A stretch of DNA of 64,000 nt from the NCBI GenBank assembly GCA_947172415.1, contig OX359192.1, positions 2,110,501-2,174,500 of the forward strand, given 5' to 3'. A program made the translations under genes and the position numbers. The DNA comes from Chondrosia reniformis. Its lineage: Eukaryota > Porifera > Demospongiae > Chondrillida > Chondrillidae. Below are positions 1 to 10,360 of the stretch, in pieces (position 1 is the stretch's first letter; each line of letters starts with the position of its first letter). The notes under the pieces are model-generated. The model made no database searches, was not told the origin of the DNA, and was given only the letters and a program-made list of their open reading frames with translations.

Positions 1-237
1 CACACATTTTAGTTTACTAAGACAAAGTTTTAAGTATATTATTGACTTTAAAGGTACATGTATACCTAGGTCACAAATAAGTAAAACTGCTAATATATTG
101 TATAACTTATAGTTGCTGTATGTTTCCTGAACAATATTTTTAAGTACTGTTCTGATGTGTCTCTCTGTATGAGGGCTACTGAACTGAACTTTTGTATTTA
201 TGATTTTATCTTTCTTATGTTTGTTTACTTTAACTAG
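1..237 (+). repeat. Intron sequence of the ankyrin exon array (gene A side)
   Basis: This stretch is near-identical to intron sequence that precedes the 120-nt ankyrin exons in gene B (for example 36208-36330), so the window opens inside an intron of gene A. It suggests that gene A also has an exon array extending upstream of the window. It ends with the polypyrimidine-rich acceptor ending TTAACTAG at 237. No gene is seen in it. Confidence 0.8.
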
Positions 238-1179
238 GTCAAAGTGGCAAAGTTGTTACTTGATCATCATTGTGAGGTGGATCCAGTGGATGAGGATGGT
301 GAAACACCACTTTTTAAGGCTTCAAAGAGAGGAGATGTAGAAAAGTGTCAACTGCTAGTAAGGACAATCATATTAATGTTATTGTTCATATTTAAGAGAT
401 ATTCATACATAGGTACATAAAGTGGTACTCTGTGCACAACATTCTCTAACTACAAATTCCTGACAGACCTGGTCTGACATCATATTAACTAGTTAGCTTA
501 AACCCCACACCATCTACACAAACATCTATTGTCAATTAGGTACAGTTAGAATCTAAGAGACTTACATAGTTGTTGGACTCTTTGTATGTTCAATCCCATC
601 GGAGACCATCTTGCAGCCAGTATTTTCCCATTGATTAGATACATTCTATTTATGGATCCAGGCAATGTTTTACTTCCTAATACCTTTTTTACATATATTC
701 AGGATAGTACTAAGATAAGTGAAGTGATTTGGATCTCATATCTGTTTTTACTGAACCGATGTAATATCTACTCTTTATTACATTGTTGTGTTTTCTTTGA
801 CTCACTGATGTTTAAATTAAATATTCACATCCATTCCTCTTCTGACTATACTGTAAGTTACACCTTATATAATGGCCACAATTTCACTGTATGTATTCTG
901 TGCTCAAACCAATAAGCCAGTTATAGTCAAAACAGTGACATTGTCTTAATTTATGTTTTATGTTTTGTTGAACAAGTTATACGTAGGTCTCATCTGTGTT
1001 TAGACATTGTAAACATGTACAAGAAGTTTAAAATGTTAATGCTAAGGGTGATGTACATATTGTAAAGTACTCTACTCTATTGAAAGTTAGTTTTTATTCT
1101 ATATCTACAGCTACACCATAAAGCTAAAGTCAACCAGACAGATAGGATTGGCATGACACCTCTCCATGTATCATCTAAT
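238..1179 (+). other. Gene A ankyrin exon pair 1 (exons 238-357 and 1111-1179)
   Basis: The first exon gives 40 residues starting [18 protein letters not shown] with hairpin tip EDGE. The second gives 23 residues, [15 protein letters not shown] and then TPLHVSSN. Joined they make two ankyrin repeats (30 + 33 residues). Acceptors end TAACTAG and CTACAG; donors are GTAAGG and GTAAGT. The 753-bp intron is of the short array type. The second exon matches the one at 35614-35682 in gene B at protein level, so the same module type is present in both genes. Confidence 0.88.
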
Positions 1180-4100
1180 GTAAGTTTACTCTTAATGTGA
1201 TTTCAATGTGTTTTACTTATGCACAATAGTGAGTTTAGTTTATTCAAGTGCCTGGGATTGGAAATAAACTTTGAAATAACCAGAATTTTGAAATATAAAG
1301 AATGAAGCAATTTAATATTTAAATCCTAACAGTTGTATCAGAATTTTATTTATTACGTATGTCCAGTACTTCAAGTCACTCTGTGCCTGTGGCAGCCACT
1401 AAAATACTTAACTTCTAAATTGTTTAATTTTTAATAATATTTTGCTAATAAGAAGTCCTAAAGCAATTGAAGTCATTAAAGTTGGTTGACCAACCAGTAT
1501 ATCAGTCTTCAGGTCATTTTAAGTCTGCATGCTTATTAAATTCATGATCATGTTGCTATTTCTTATAAGCTGTATACCTTGTATACAAATTTAGTGTGTA
1601 TGTATTTGTATACGTATACATACGTACCTGCATCTTTATACGTACGTATAAGTAAAATTGCTAATACCGTATATCAGAAAATTTTCGTGACCGAAAAATT
1701 TCGCAAATCGCTGCAAAATAGGGTGTCATAAATTTTTGCGAAGAAAGGCTCTTCTACATTGCGCAATGCTATAATATTATGGCATAATATTTTTGCATGG
1801 CTCTCTGAGAGTTCATAATAGTAAAATATGGAGAAGTACCTCTCCCTATTATACTATCCATGATGCTGAGTTCCTCATCACAAGATACTCGCTTGTGCCA
1901 TGCCATCACTAGCATCTGGTCGACCGGATGGCAGAGTGTAGCAAACATTCAGGCTCCAGTAGATGACGAATGCCTCTACGAAGATATGAATGCCTCTATG
2001 AAGGTACAAATCAGCAACACCTCAATCTTCTGTTAATTTTTTGGTTAGTCTCGGGTAGACATCTCTTAAACAGACAACTCTTAAAAGTAGTACGCGAGCA
2101 AAAGCTTCTGAAACTGAGCCAACGAAATCGTACTTCTGTTATAAAAACATATGAGTGTTATATCGCTGGCTGCGTTGTTCTATTGTGTTTCAACGGCTAT
2201 TAGCACGCAAAGAAAAGGTTTCCATTTGCATTCGCCATCTTCATATGACATTATCATACATTATAATAATTTTGTGTGTATACATATTACATAGAAAGAG
2301 AAATTTTTGCGACAAAAATGTTCGCGAATGTGCTGCATTCGCGAAATTCATGATAATTTTGCGATATACTGTATATTGTATAACTAACATTATCTATAGT
2401 TTATAAACTAGAGACAAACAAGTTCTGTTTTATATCTGCATAATGAGTAATGCAAAAGTTGTTTATGTAACAGTTTGGAGCTGTTAATTCCCGAGATTTG
2501 ACTGGTAACAGCATGGCTTGCCGTGTGTAACCATATACCAGACCATTGTACTACTGTACTAGTTTCTATCAAGTTAACTATTTAGTTATTTTGATGTAGT
2601 GTTTGCAACAAATTACCCTTGTACCTGTGTCACATATGTACAGTGGGCCCTGGTTTAACCGACCTCGAGTTAACCGACAAGCTTATTTAACCAAACGAAT
2701 CGACTGAAACCGATCTAAATCGTATTCCCCGTAATACTTTAGGCCCTCGTATATCCGACCTCGGTTTATCCGTATCTGACACTATTTTCCGATACAGATT
2801 TAGGTTTGTGTATATTTTTAATCTTTATTATCCGACAGTTGCGGAGTAGATTAAGAAAGTTTCAGAGAATGGCAGAAACACGATCGACCGTCAGCGATAT
2901 CCTTAAAGAATTGTCCTTATGGAGGATTCCAACAGCACAAAGAGGAGACTACCACACCACGAGAAGATGAAATAAGCGTTTATGACTATTCGTGCTAAAG
3001 GTTGCTCTATCTTATTCATTATTTTGCAACCCTTTTATCTGACACCTGATTTATCCGACATTTTTGGTTGAAACAAACAGTATCAATTAAACCAGGACCC
3101 ACTGTATGTAGATACTAATAATTTCCCTACTACTGTATATACAGTAGCAACTATTTTATTGAATGTTAACTATACTGGTACACCTAACTATATTTGTAGG
3201 CTGAAATGGTGAAGTTGTTACTAAGTCACAATTGTGAGGTAGACCCAGTTGATGACTACCTGCAGACACCTCTACACAAAGCTACTGTGAATCAAGATGT
3301 TGAATTGTGCAGAATTTTGGTAAGTCCTGCAGTAATTAACATATTTGGTGCATCTAGGATATCTTTGAAATGGTTCATCTTTAGTTTTTTGAGTGTCTAG
3401 AGAAGCAGTTTGTTTTTGGAATTGAACATTTCGGCCCTGGAGGTCTTCTTCAGCGACTTAAAACCCCAGGGTCAAAAACATCTGATTCCAAAAACCTTCT
3501 CTAGATGCTCACAAGACTAAAGATGAACCATCTCAAAGATAAGTTTGGAGCAGTTAGAAGAAATCCCTTAAAGGGCCACTGACATGCTATTTTTTCTTTT
3601 GCTTAAAAGTTTAGTATAATATAGAGAACTCTAACAGTGTAAATTAAAATGGTCCGATCGCTTTAGTTTTACCTAAATAAAGATAAATACTTGTCATATT
3701 TATGTGGGCGAAACACAACCGCATTAAAAAACAACAACTTTTTCGCCTGGTCGGCTGTGACGTCACATCAGGAACGGAAGTACGGATCGTATACCATTTT
3801 TAGTATGGAAGAGGACAATTTCGGTAGCTTAGAACTATATTACGAGTCTTCTAGTTTTGACGAGGATGAAGACAATTCATAATCTGATTCGGAAACGTGC
3901 AAAGATAGTGGCGCAATCATTTTAGAAGACACTACGGTTACAATTGAGCCGTATCAATTCGCCCAGGTTGTCATCAGACGAATTTATTCAAACTTCGGAG
4001 TCAGAAGGAACCGATGAAACGGCCAACAATAGCGCAAGGCTGGTAAATCATGATTGGTAAGGTCTACTTCCCCTAGATCGATCTACTCTGCAAAGTAGTC

Positions 4101-7100
4101 GCCATCATTGTATATTAGGGGTAATGGCATCGAGTGCATAGTGCAACACCAAGGATTTGAGTCTGTATGCCTCAATTTTTGGGTATTGCAAACTGCCGCA
4201 TGCATGGTTTCCAATATAACCAGGTGTATGGACAGGGCTCATTAAATGGAGACATGCATGAGTTATTTGGCTGAAGACTAATGCCATACTACATAATATT
4301 ATGGAAATTGTTATAACTATAACATTTTCGTCGAACGAGATGTATACGAAACGGTAAGTGCATGAGCGATCTATTCCTGACGTGACGTCACAAAAGGCCA
4401 CCAGTTGACCGCAAATAGACCGAGCTTCGAGCGAAGTGGTCCAGAAATGCCTCGATTTCCCTTCGAAGGAACGGTATCGACGAAAACGAAATTTCGATTT
4501 TACCTAAGTATATGTTAGACACTTGGAAAATGCTGCTAACTCAAAATCGATTTTGAGCATGTCAGTGACCCTTTAAGCTATCATCCATTTAAAATATTTA
4601 CAGTATATAATATACGTATACGGTAAAAGTAAATATGCATGGTATATACATATTTTGAGTTTTTTGTATTCACAATTAGCTCAAACATGGTGCTGATGCT
4701 AGCAAACCAGACAAAAGGAAGAAGAGCCCATTGCAATTGGCCTCTACAGTAAGTTAAGAGCTGATTGATTTATAACAGTAATCACACTGGAAGAACTGCA
4801 TGTGTACAAAAACACAATTATGTAACAAAAAACTTCAAAATTGAATCAGATTTCACTTCTATTATCCTCATTCGCATAAGTTAAACATTACAATGTTAGC
4901 TGATTACATTATGTTATACAGTGCAATCCACATCATTCGAATCTGTTTTTGCTTTTTGATTATCAAATATAACTCTGGTTCGCAGTATAGTACCAGTACA
5001 TCAATTTCATTGGGAACTTTCACTTATTTCAAAACGTAACCAAAGAGAATACCTTTAACAGTTGATTTGTCATTAATCGTTCTCATGCATGCAGTGCTTT
5101 GTTATCTCTGATTATGCAATGCTTACGGTACTAATCACTTACCATCTAGCAGAAACTAGAAATTATTGATCGCGTGTAAAACGCTCCACCTGGAAAGAAG
5201 AAAAGGATATTGCTACTGAAATAGAAATTCTAGCAAGCAACTCTTGTACATTATTTTGCTTTTTCTACAACTCCTGATAAATCAAAATTCCAGTTATTTC
5301 AAATTTTTCATGATCCCTAGAAATTCAATTTAGTGGATTACACTCTATGTATGTAGACATTTTTATCATTTTATACATTTAACAATCTATTCATAAAAAT
5401 AACATAACTTATCTTATTTATTGGTAACTTCCTTACAGGTGTATACGTATGTATTTACCAAGTTTACATTATCAATTAAACACTTTTCATTTTTTTCTTT
5501 TGTCTCTGCAGAATCTTTTGCTAAAAAATAATACTAAATTACTGGATGTTCTTCAAACTGTCAAGAGAGATGATAACTTAAATTCTAATTCTCCAGAAGC
5601 TGCTCCCCTGAACTCTAGCGAAGCTCCAGACAAGTATGATGGTGACATACTAGAACCTACTGTGAGTTACATAGTTAATCTGTCTAGCTGAAGTTTGCAT
5701 AAGCACTTGTAATAGCTTATTGATAAATAAAATATGCTTGTATACTTTTAGCAATCAGATGTGGAAGATGAAGCTAATGTTATCGAAGAGAATGAACCTG
5801 ACCAACAAGTAAGAAAAGATATTAATTATATGTAGGAGAGTTCTATCAAATGTAAAGGTTTATTAACTTTGAAATTACTGTTTTTCTATCAATTGTAGTT
5901 ATGGTATGAGGAATATGAGAAAGCTCGTAATGCACGTGGAGCTGTTGTTGTTAACCTGGGTAGAGTGGTACTGACTGGATCCCCCGAAGTGGGAAAGTCT
6001 TCTTTCAAGTACCTTCTTCTTTACAACAAATCAAAAGAGATTAACACAAGTACTGGAGTACTGGAGAGACCAGAAGTAGTAGCTGTGACTTCTGAACAAT
6101 TCCATGTTGACCAGTCTGTCTGGACACTGATCACAGACACCGAGATGGAGGAATCAGTCCGCAAAACCATTCAGGAAGATGAATTTATGGAAAAGCCAAC
6201 CTTCCCTGCTGTTGAAGAAGCTGAGCTGAAGCCAAAAGTGCAATCTTCTAAAAGAGATGGTACTGAAATTCTGCCATCTCCTCCAATCATTGAATCTGCC
6301 TCAACTGAGCACTTTGGTGAAGCCTCTCCTCCAGACACCTTGCCACATAGCTCTGAGAGGGAACCACACCTTACTGCTACTCCAATGCCGCAAAAAGATC
6401 AACCTAGAGGTATTGTATCTCTTCTGATTGAAGCTCGAGAAGAGCTCCTGAAGACCACTGATGTAGGTCAGCTGAGTTTGAAAGAGAATACCTTTGTCCA
6501 TCTTTTGGACACTGGTGGGCAACCTGTGTTTCAAGATGCCTTACCCTTCCTGCTCACCTTACCAGCTACATACGTCAATGTCTTTAATGCCTCAGATGAC
6601 CTCAACGACCCTGTTAAGGTTACCTACCGCCCTGAACCTGGTTCAAAACAGTCCATTTCTTGTTTTCAAAGTGGCTTGGAAATGATGATGTACCAGCTAT
6701 CCAGTGTGTACACAATGAAATTCAAGAAAGCCACACTTCCTCAAGGAATCCAGGAACCTGATTTCAGGATCTTTATAGTGGCCACTCACAAGGACAAGCT
6801 GCTTGAAAAAGAGAATTATCAGGAATTCCTACGAGCTAACACAGCATGCTTGAGTCAGTTGGAGGGCAAGCCTTACTTTAGCCACATTATTCAAGCCACT
6901 AAAGAGAATATTGCTTTCCTTGTTGATAACCTGATGTACAAGGAAGATGGTAGATCTACCACAAGCAATGATCAGGAATTTGTGGATAAACTCCGCTCCC
7001 TGCTTTCTGACAAAAACGGCTGTATTCAGTTGGAAATGCCTTTAATGTGGTTCCTACTTGATGCCATCACAAGCCGTACCAAGCAGAAGTACATTCTGTA

Positions 7101-9229
7101 TGATGATCTCAAAGCATTCTGCCTCTGCAGCGGTTATATCGACAAGGAAGATGCTGACAAGCAGTTCCTAGCCTTACTTCGTCTGTTCCATGTTCTAGGG
7201 TTGTTTGCTTACTATGAGCTACAACCTGCAACTCCAGCTAACAACTGGATTTGTACCGATGTTACCGTATTTTTCAAGGAACTATCAAAGCTTCTTTCCA
7301 TTCCATTTTACGAAATCAAGCCTGATTCACACCGAGCAACAAAGCAATTTAAAACATTTGGCTTAATAAGTACACAAGATTATCCTGCCCTATTTAAAGA
7401 ATTAGGAATCAGCCCTGATGTTCTAACTGACTGGCTGCTGCAGGTTTTTAATAAACTCCACCTTTCTACAAAGATAAAATCAAGCCCAGATATTTATTTC
7501 ATGCCAATTGTTTTGCCTAATAGAAGCACAGAGATTCCACAGCATTGCTGTGTGATTGAAAATCTGTGCTTTACCTACAATTACACAACTACTGGTTGGT
7601 CTGAAGATTTGCTAGACATCCCAAGAGGAATCTTTTGCAAGCTAGCAGTTCAGCTGGTCAGCAGTGGTAGGTATGAAGCTTGCCCTAAGGAGTCTGATAA
7701 GTCAACAATCAAGATTCTTGGGAATGGCCTAGAGCTCTACTTGATAGAAAGACCTGGCCGGATAGAGGCAGCAGTCCTCTGCAGTGAATACTTCTTTTCA
7801 GATGAAGAAGGACTAGATAACAAATTGAAGAAGCTCCATGAGCACTGTAAAATCATCAAAACTGACCTAACATCTGGTATTGAAAATGCTTGCCGCACAA
7901 TTCTAGGAAAGGAATTTCTGAAAGGCATCAATCTTCAGATTGGCTTTTTGTGTGATTGCTTGCAGGGTAGTCCACACTTGGCTGTACTCATCAAACAGGG
8001 AGCCTCCCTCAAGTGTACCCGTTCCAAAGGTGGATTTAGACCAGTTACCTGCAGAAGGAAGATGTGGTTGCACCTGCCTGAAGGAACAGATCTAAAGGTG
8101 TGGTTTACAGTGAACTTCCTATAATGCAGCTCCCTTCAAAGGAAATTAATATCTTTTCTGTCATTGTACCTCATCATTTTACTGTAGTACAATGCAGAAT
8201 AGGGTGGTATCTGAGTTGTTACAACTTGGATACCTCCCTATTGCTTACTAGATACATTCCTATTCCTTACTAGATACCTTCCTATTCCTTACTAGATACC
8301 TCCCTATTCTTACTAGATCCTCCCTATTCTTACTAGATCCTTCCTATTCCTTACTACGTAGATACCTCCCTATTCCTTACTAGATCCTCACTATTCCTTA
8401 CTAGATACCTCACTATTCCTTACTAGATACCTCCCTATTCCTTACTAGATACCTCCCTATTCCTTACTAGATACCTCCCTTACTAGATACGTACCTCCCT
8501 ATTCCTCACTATAAACAAGATTATACACTGTATAGACAAAATCTAATATGGCAATGTGCCTGTTGTAAAAATAGAAAGACTGTACAATTAATCCTTTAAA
8601 GCAAAGACGCTTGCTACTTAGGTCTGTTCCATATGAGCAGATTATCAAAAGAATTCACTGTATAGGCTAGACACCATTTTTATACACATCCATGTCATTC
8701 AAACTTATGTACTATGTATGCATATGTATTTGTGTGTAGTTTTCTTTGCAAACTCTGGAATCAGGAGACAAGTACTGGGTGCTGGACACTGTTCCTGCAC
8801 CATCTGCTGATCAAGCAACACGGACTGCTCCTGAATGTAAGATCATAGTTATGTGCTCTACAGGCTACAGTTGGTCTCCATACTTATTACTGTGTGCATA
8901 TGTGTGTGTATGTAGTCATTGACCGAAGTGCAGACGAAATCATCTCATTCTTGGACCATTCCAAGGAGAGTCATATAAAGCACTGCAATGCCTTTGCAAT
9001 TCGTTCAAACCTACGTAAAGAAGGAATCATTAATTTGGGACAGAACCAACAATTAGACTCTTCTTTAAATGTTGCTGCAGCCAATGACTTATTCTATCAG
9101 TTCCTTTGTAGCGATCCAACACCTGAGACACTTTTGGCCGCTGCTAAAGTGCTCAGTGAAACACCTGACACTACTAACATGAACAAGAGGCTTGCAAAGA
9201 AAATAGAACAATTTCTTCATTTGAAATAA
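238..9229 (+). CDS. Gene A: ankyrin-Roc-COR protein with helical C-terminal domain (5' partial)
   Basis: Spliced coding region inferred from exon ends and reading frame. Exons: 238-357, 1111-1179, 3200-3319, 4680-4748, 5512-5661, 5752-5808, 5899-8097, 8740-8836 and 8916-9229 (TAA). All introns are phase 0 except the last, which is phase 1. The in-window part encodes 1064 residues: four ankyrin repeats, an acidic Ser/Pro linker, a Roc-type GTPase (P-loop [18 protein letters not shown]), a COR-like region, and a helical C-terminal domain. The gene is a close paralogue of gene B, which starts 3 kb downstream on the same strand. The 5' end is outside the window, so total repeat number is unknown. 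Ankyrin repeats are protein-binding, and Roc-COR proteins are GTP-dependent switches that often dimerise through COR. A cytoplasmic sensor or scaffold role is inferred. Exon joins are predictions without transcript support. Confidence 0.85.
1667..2371. mobile_element. TA-flanked MITE-like insertion, about 705 bp
   Basis: The array intron sequence GCTAATA...TATTGTATAAC is interrupted here. The intact form is seen at 36293-36310. The ends are imperfect inverted repeats: the left starts CCGTATATCAGAAAATTTTC and the right, read in reverse, starts CAGTATATCGCAAAATTATC. A TA lies on both sides. Open frames inside (1970-2203, 2155-2406) resemble nothing I recognise and are probably chance. Exact ends are uncertain by a few bases. 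Confidence 0.65.
2641..3104 (+). mobile_element. Tigger/pogo-type MITE, 464 bp
   Basis: It is bounded by TA on both sides with near-perfect terminal inverted repeats: left CAGTGGGCCCTGGTTTA, right ending TAAACCAGGACCCACTG. The CAGTGGG terminus is typical of Tigger/pogo elements and is shared with the Tigger copy at 52074-53904. A short open frame at 2869-2970 starts MAETRSTVSDILKEL and stops after 33 residues. The MITE at 53914-54235 has a comparable frame starting MAET, which suggests both are internal-deletion derivatives keeping the start of a transposase gene. Confidence 0.85.
3361..3540. repeat. Foldback (inverted repeat) element, 180 bp
   Basis: The two ends are near-perfect inverted copies: left ATCTTTGAAATGGTTCATC, right GATGAACCATCTCAAAGAT. 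The complementarity continues inwards through TCTAGAGAAG. The RNA could form a long hairpin just 40 nt downstream of an ankyrin exon donor. A diverged copy sits at the same place in gene B (56401-56582), so the insertion predates the gene duplication. Confidence 0.85.
3572..4572 (+). mobile_element. TTAA-flanked element, about 1 kb, piggyBac-like ends
   Basis: TTAA is present at 3568-3571 and 4573-4576. The terminal inverted repeats are AGGGCCACTGACATGCT and, at the right, AGCATGTCAGTGACCCT. TTAA target duplication is the signature of piggyBac-type insertion. No piggyBac transposase is visible; the cargo is a decayed P2X7-tail-like reading frame (3805-4215). Gene B lacks it at the corresponding intron (56583-56671), so it came after the gene duplication or was lost from B. 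Confidence 0.8.
3805..4215 (+). pseudogene. Decayed P2X7 C-terminal-like (zinc-binding) domain gene
   Basis: An ATG at 3805 opens an acidic Ser-rich start (MEEDNFGSLELYYESSS). An in-frame TAA follows at 3880, then the frame continues with IEPYQF. A shift of frame near 3965 gives RLSSDEFIQTSESEGTDE and ARLVNHDW. At 4122-4215 a third piece reads CIVQHQGFESVCLNFWVLQT. The order of an acidic segment, EPYQF, a W-containing motif and GFxxVCLNxWVLQT is what I recall of the P2X7 cytoplasmic C-terminal-like domain found alone in many invertebrate genomes. The family call is from memory. The stop and shifts mean it is not functional. It lies wholly inside the TTAA-flanked element. Confidence 0.6.
5512..5808 (+). 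other. Gene A linker exons (5512-5661 and 5752-5808)
   Basis: The 150-nt exon encodes 50 residues beginning NLLLKNNTKLLDVLQTVKR, finishing the last ankyrin helix, followed by a Ser/Asn/Pro-rich stretch. The 57-nt exon encodes 19 acidic residues ([19 protein letters not shown]). Both have phase-0 boundaries (acceptors CTGCAG, TTTTAG; donors GTGAGT, GTAAGA). Gene B has the same exons at 57013-57162 and 57250-57306. The segment is probably a flexible acidic tether between the repeat domain and the GTPase. Confidence 0.82.
5899..8097 (+). CDS. Gene A Roc-COR GTPase exon (733 codons)
   Basis: A single large exon, acceptor TTGTAG at 5898. Residues 1-26 lead into P-loop GSPEVGKSS (27-35). A long, acidic, Pro/Ser-rich insert follows, then G3 DTGGQ (from residue 204) and G4 THKD (from 296), the THxD form typical of Roc domains. 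From about residue 384 comes a COR-like region ([34 protein letters not shown]), then a C-terminal part I do not recognise. The roughly 170-residue spacing between P-loop and G3 is much longer than in ordinary Ras-like domains. The donor used here (AAG then GTGTGG at 8098) is weak. Reading through adds VWFTVNFL and stops at 8124, so an alternative shorter isoform is possible. It is about 95% identical by eye to gene B's exon, with 8 extra residues in the insert. Confidence 0.9.
8195..8515. repeat. Intronic minisatellite, 22-bp unit, about 14 copies
   Basis: Tandem copies of a 22-bp unit beginning TAGATACCTCCCTATTCC lie in the intron between the Roc-COR exon and the C-terminal exons. Copies vary by point changes and small gaps. 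Two carry 4-bp additions making TACGTA (8355-8360, 8488-8493). The same intron of gene B contains an expanded version of about 2.7 kb (59705-62385). Each unit contains a pyrimidine tract ending in CTAG, which resembles a 3' splice site. Confidence 0.95.
8740..9229 (+). other. Gene A C-terminal exons (8740-8836 and 8916-9229)
   Basis: The first exon encodes [18 protein letters not shown] and on to RTAPE and ends in phase 1; the second starts [13 protein letters not shown] and ends LHLK with TAA at 9227-9229. The second exon gives about 104 residues that look all-helical, with spaced hydrophobics (IISFLD, IRSNLR, DLFYQFL, AAKVLSE). Spacing and length are compatible with a death-fold (CARD-like) domain, but no diagnostic motif is present, so that name is a guess. 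Gene B has the same exons (62620-62716, 62802-63109). An AATAAA overlaps the stop codon region at 9224-9229. Confidence 0.75.
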
Positions 9230-9544
9230 ACCATTCTAGTTTTAAACTTCCTTCAACTGCATATCATGCATGTTTGTATATATATTTTCTCTATAATAAT
9301 GTATGTTAATGATTATAATTAGCAGTCGAGGGGTTTTCGAACCCAAGCCATTCCTAAATACTTTGAGAGTATGGGAGATAATGATATGTAATTCTTGTAT
9401 ACTGTATGTAAAGACTGGCTAGGTGCACGTACATGATGATGAAGCTATATAGGACCAGATGGATCTGTAATGCTTTTAGTTTAAGTTTTGAAAATAAAAT
9501 TTAAATAACCTTTTCTCTTTAAAAAGAAGCATGTAGTTTTGAAT
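9230..9544. other. 3' flank of gene A
   Basis: Non-coding sequence conserved with the 3' flank of gene B (63110-63545) up to the motif GAATTCAATTCCT, where similarity stops. This marks an edge of the segmental duplication that made the two genes. An AATAAA occurs near 9491. Gene B has an extra stretch of about 80 bp at 63236-63330. Confidence 0.7.
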
Positions 9545-9989
9545 TCAATTCCTGTAATTGCAAAGACACTAACTCTGCCCTTCCTTGTTCTAGTCGGTTC
9601 ACCATATCTTGTTATATATAGACTGCCACTGCCAACAAAGGTATAAATGATAACCTGGATATTTGTCCAATGAAGAAAATCCATGTGAAAAATCGACAAG
9701 TGTTAGGTATATTTAATACACCATTGTATGCACTGACTATTACAAAGAGATGTTCCATTAATCCAGAAATTGCTATGATCAAATTGCCAATCAAAATGTT
9801 GGAGAGGCCTATCTGAACAGATTTAGACAGTTTATAATCAAAGATGCAGTTGACCAGTGTAAATGTACTAACTACAATTGCTGGTATTACAAGTACAGTC
9901 AGATTAAACCAACTACAGATCAGTGAAGCAATTGGTAATTTTGCATTAGCTGTATCGTTCGTACCATTGACATTCAAGTTGATCACCAT
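9545..9989 (-). pseudogene. N-terminal fragment of a 7TM receptor-like gene
   Basis: On the minus strand an ATG at 9989 opens MVINLNVNGTNDT (an NGT glycosylation site). Three strongly hydrophobic segments follow: SWFNLTVLVIPAIVVSTFTL, ILIGNLIIAISGLMEHLFVI and FFTWIFFIGQISRLSFIPLL. The TM1-TM2-TM3 spacing and the Cys before TM3 fit a rhodopsin-type GPCR. The frame stops at 9612 in a TATATATAA run. Shifting frame gives RYGEPTRTRKGRVSVFAI, plausible as the second intracellular loop. Sequence then meets the duplication breakpoint at about 9550, so TM4-TM7 are missing. The fragment is broken. The exact receptor class is not identifiable. Confidence 0.6.
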
Positions 9990-10130
9990 TAAGACAACCT
10001 GTGTAGCTATCTTGATTCAGCCTTATATATACCACTTTTAGAATATTACCCTACATACAGTAAATATATTTAATTGTTTGTAATAATATACAAATTTCAA
10101 CTTCAAATTGATAGAGATATATTTATACTC

Positions 10131-10316
10131 CATTGCCATGGTAACGAGCTGGTTAATGGTGGGGTATATGCTAGATATACCCTGAGAAACAGGATATCAA
10201 TTAGTCAGTTTTACAATGCACCACTGATCCGCACTGATCATTTGCATTACATCATTGAAAACCATGCATGGGGTATAAGTGAGTTATATAGGCTACGGAC
10301 TTGGACTTCCGCCAGA
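10131..10316 (-). repeat. Dispersed 185-bp repeat, inverted copy
   Basis: This is the reverse complement of a repeat present in eight long array introns of gene B (for example 13804-13979, 21443-21617, 29823-29998). Shared blocks include CTGGTTAATGGTGGGGTATA and GGACTTGGACTTCC-like ends. Finding one copy outside the array shows the block is an independent repeat that entered one module and was then multiplied with it. Confidence 0.75.
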
Positions 10317-10360
10317 ATATAATTACTCAGCCTCGGCTTCGTATTATAATTACATTCTTG

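Larger units (their letters stand above)
3200..4748 (+). other. Gene A ankyrin exon pair 2, divergent terminal pair (3200-3319 and 4680-4748)
   Basis: The 120-nt exon encodes [20 protein letters not shown] and so on; the 69-nt exon encodes LKHGADASKPDKRKKSPLQ and so on. Lengths and phases match the array modules exactly, but the sequence is diverged and has a direct counterpart in gene B at 56243-56740. This is the last ankyrin pair before the linker in both genes, so it predates their separation and was not homogenised with the array. The intron carries a foldback element and a TTAA-flanked element. Confidence 0.87.

Noticed and set aside
586..915. 109-codon open frame in gene A intron
   Set aside because: It lies in short-type array intron; in sister units the same frame is broken by stops and small indels, so it is open by chance.
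6301..6534. Antisense frames within the Roc-COR exons (also 7737-7931, 57775-58008, 59211-59402)
   Set aside because: Shadows of the coding strand with no recognisable content.
9322..9350. tRNA T-arm-like GGGGTTTTCGAACCC in both 3' flanks
   Set aside because: No acceptor, D or anticodon stems can be found around it, so no tRNA gene is called.
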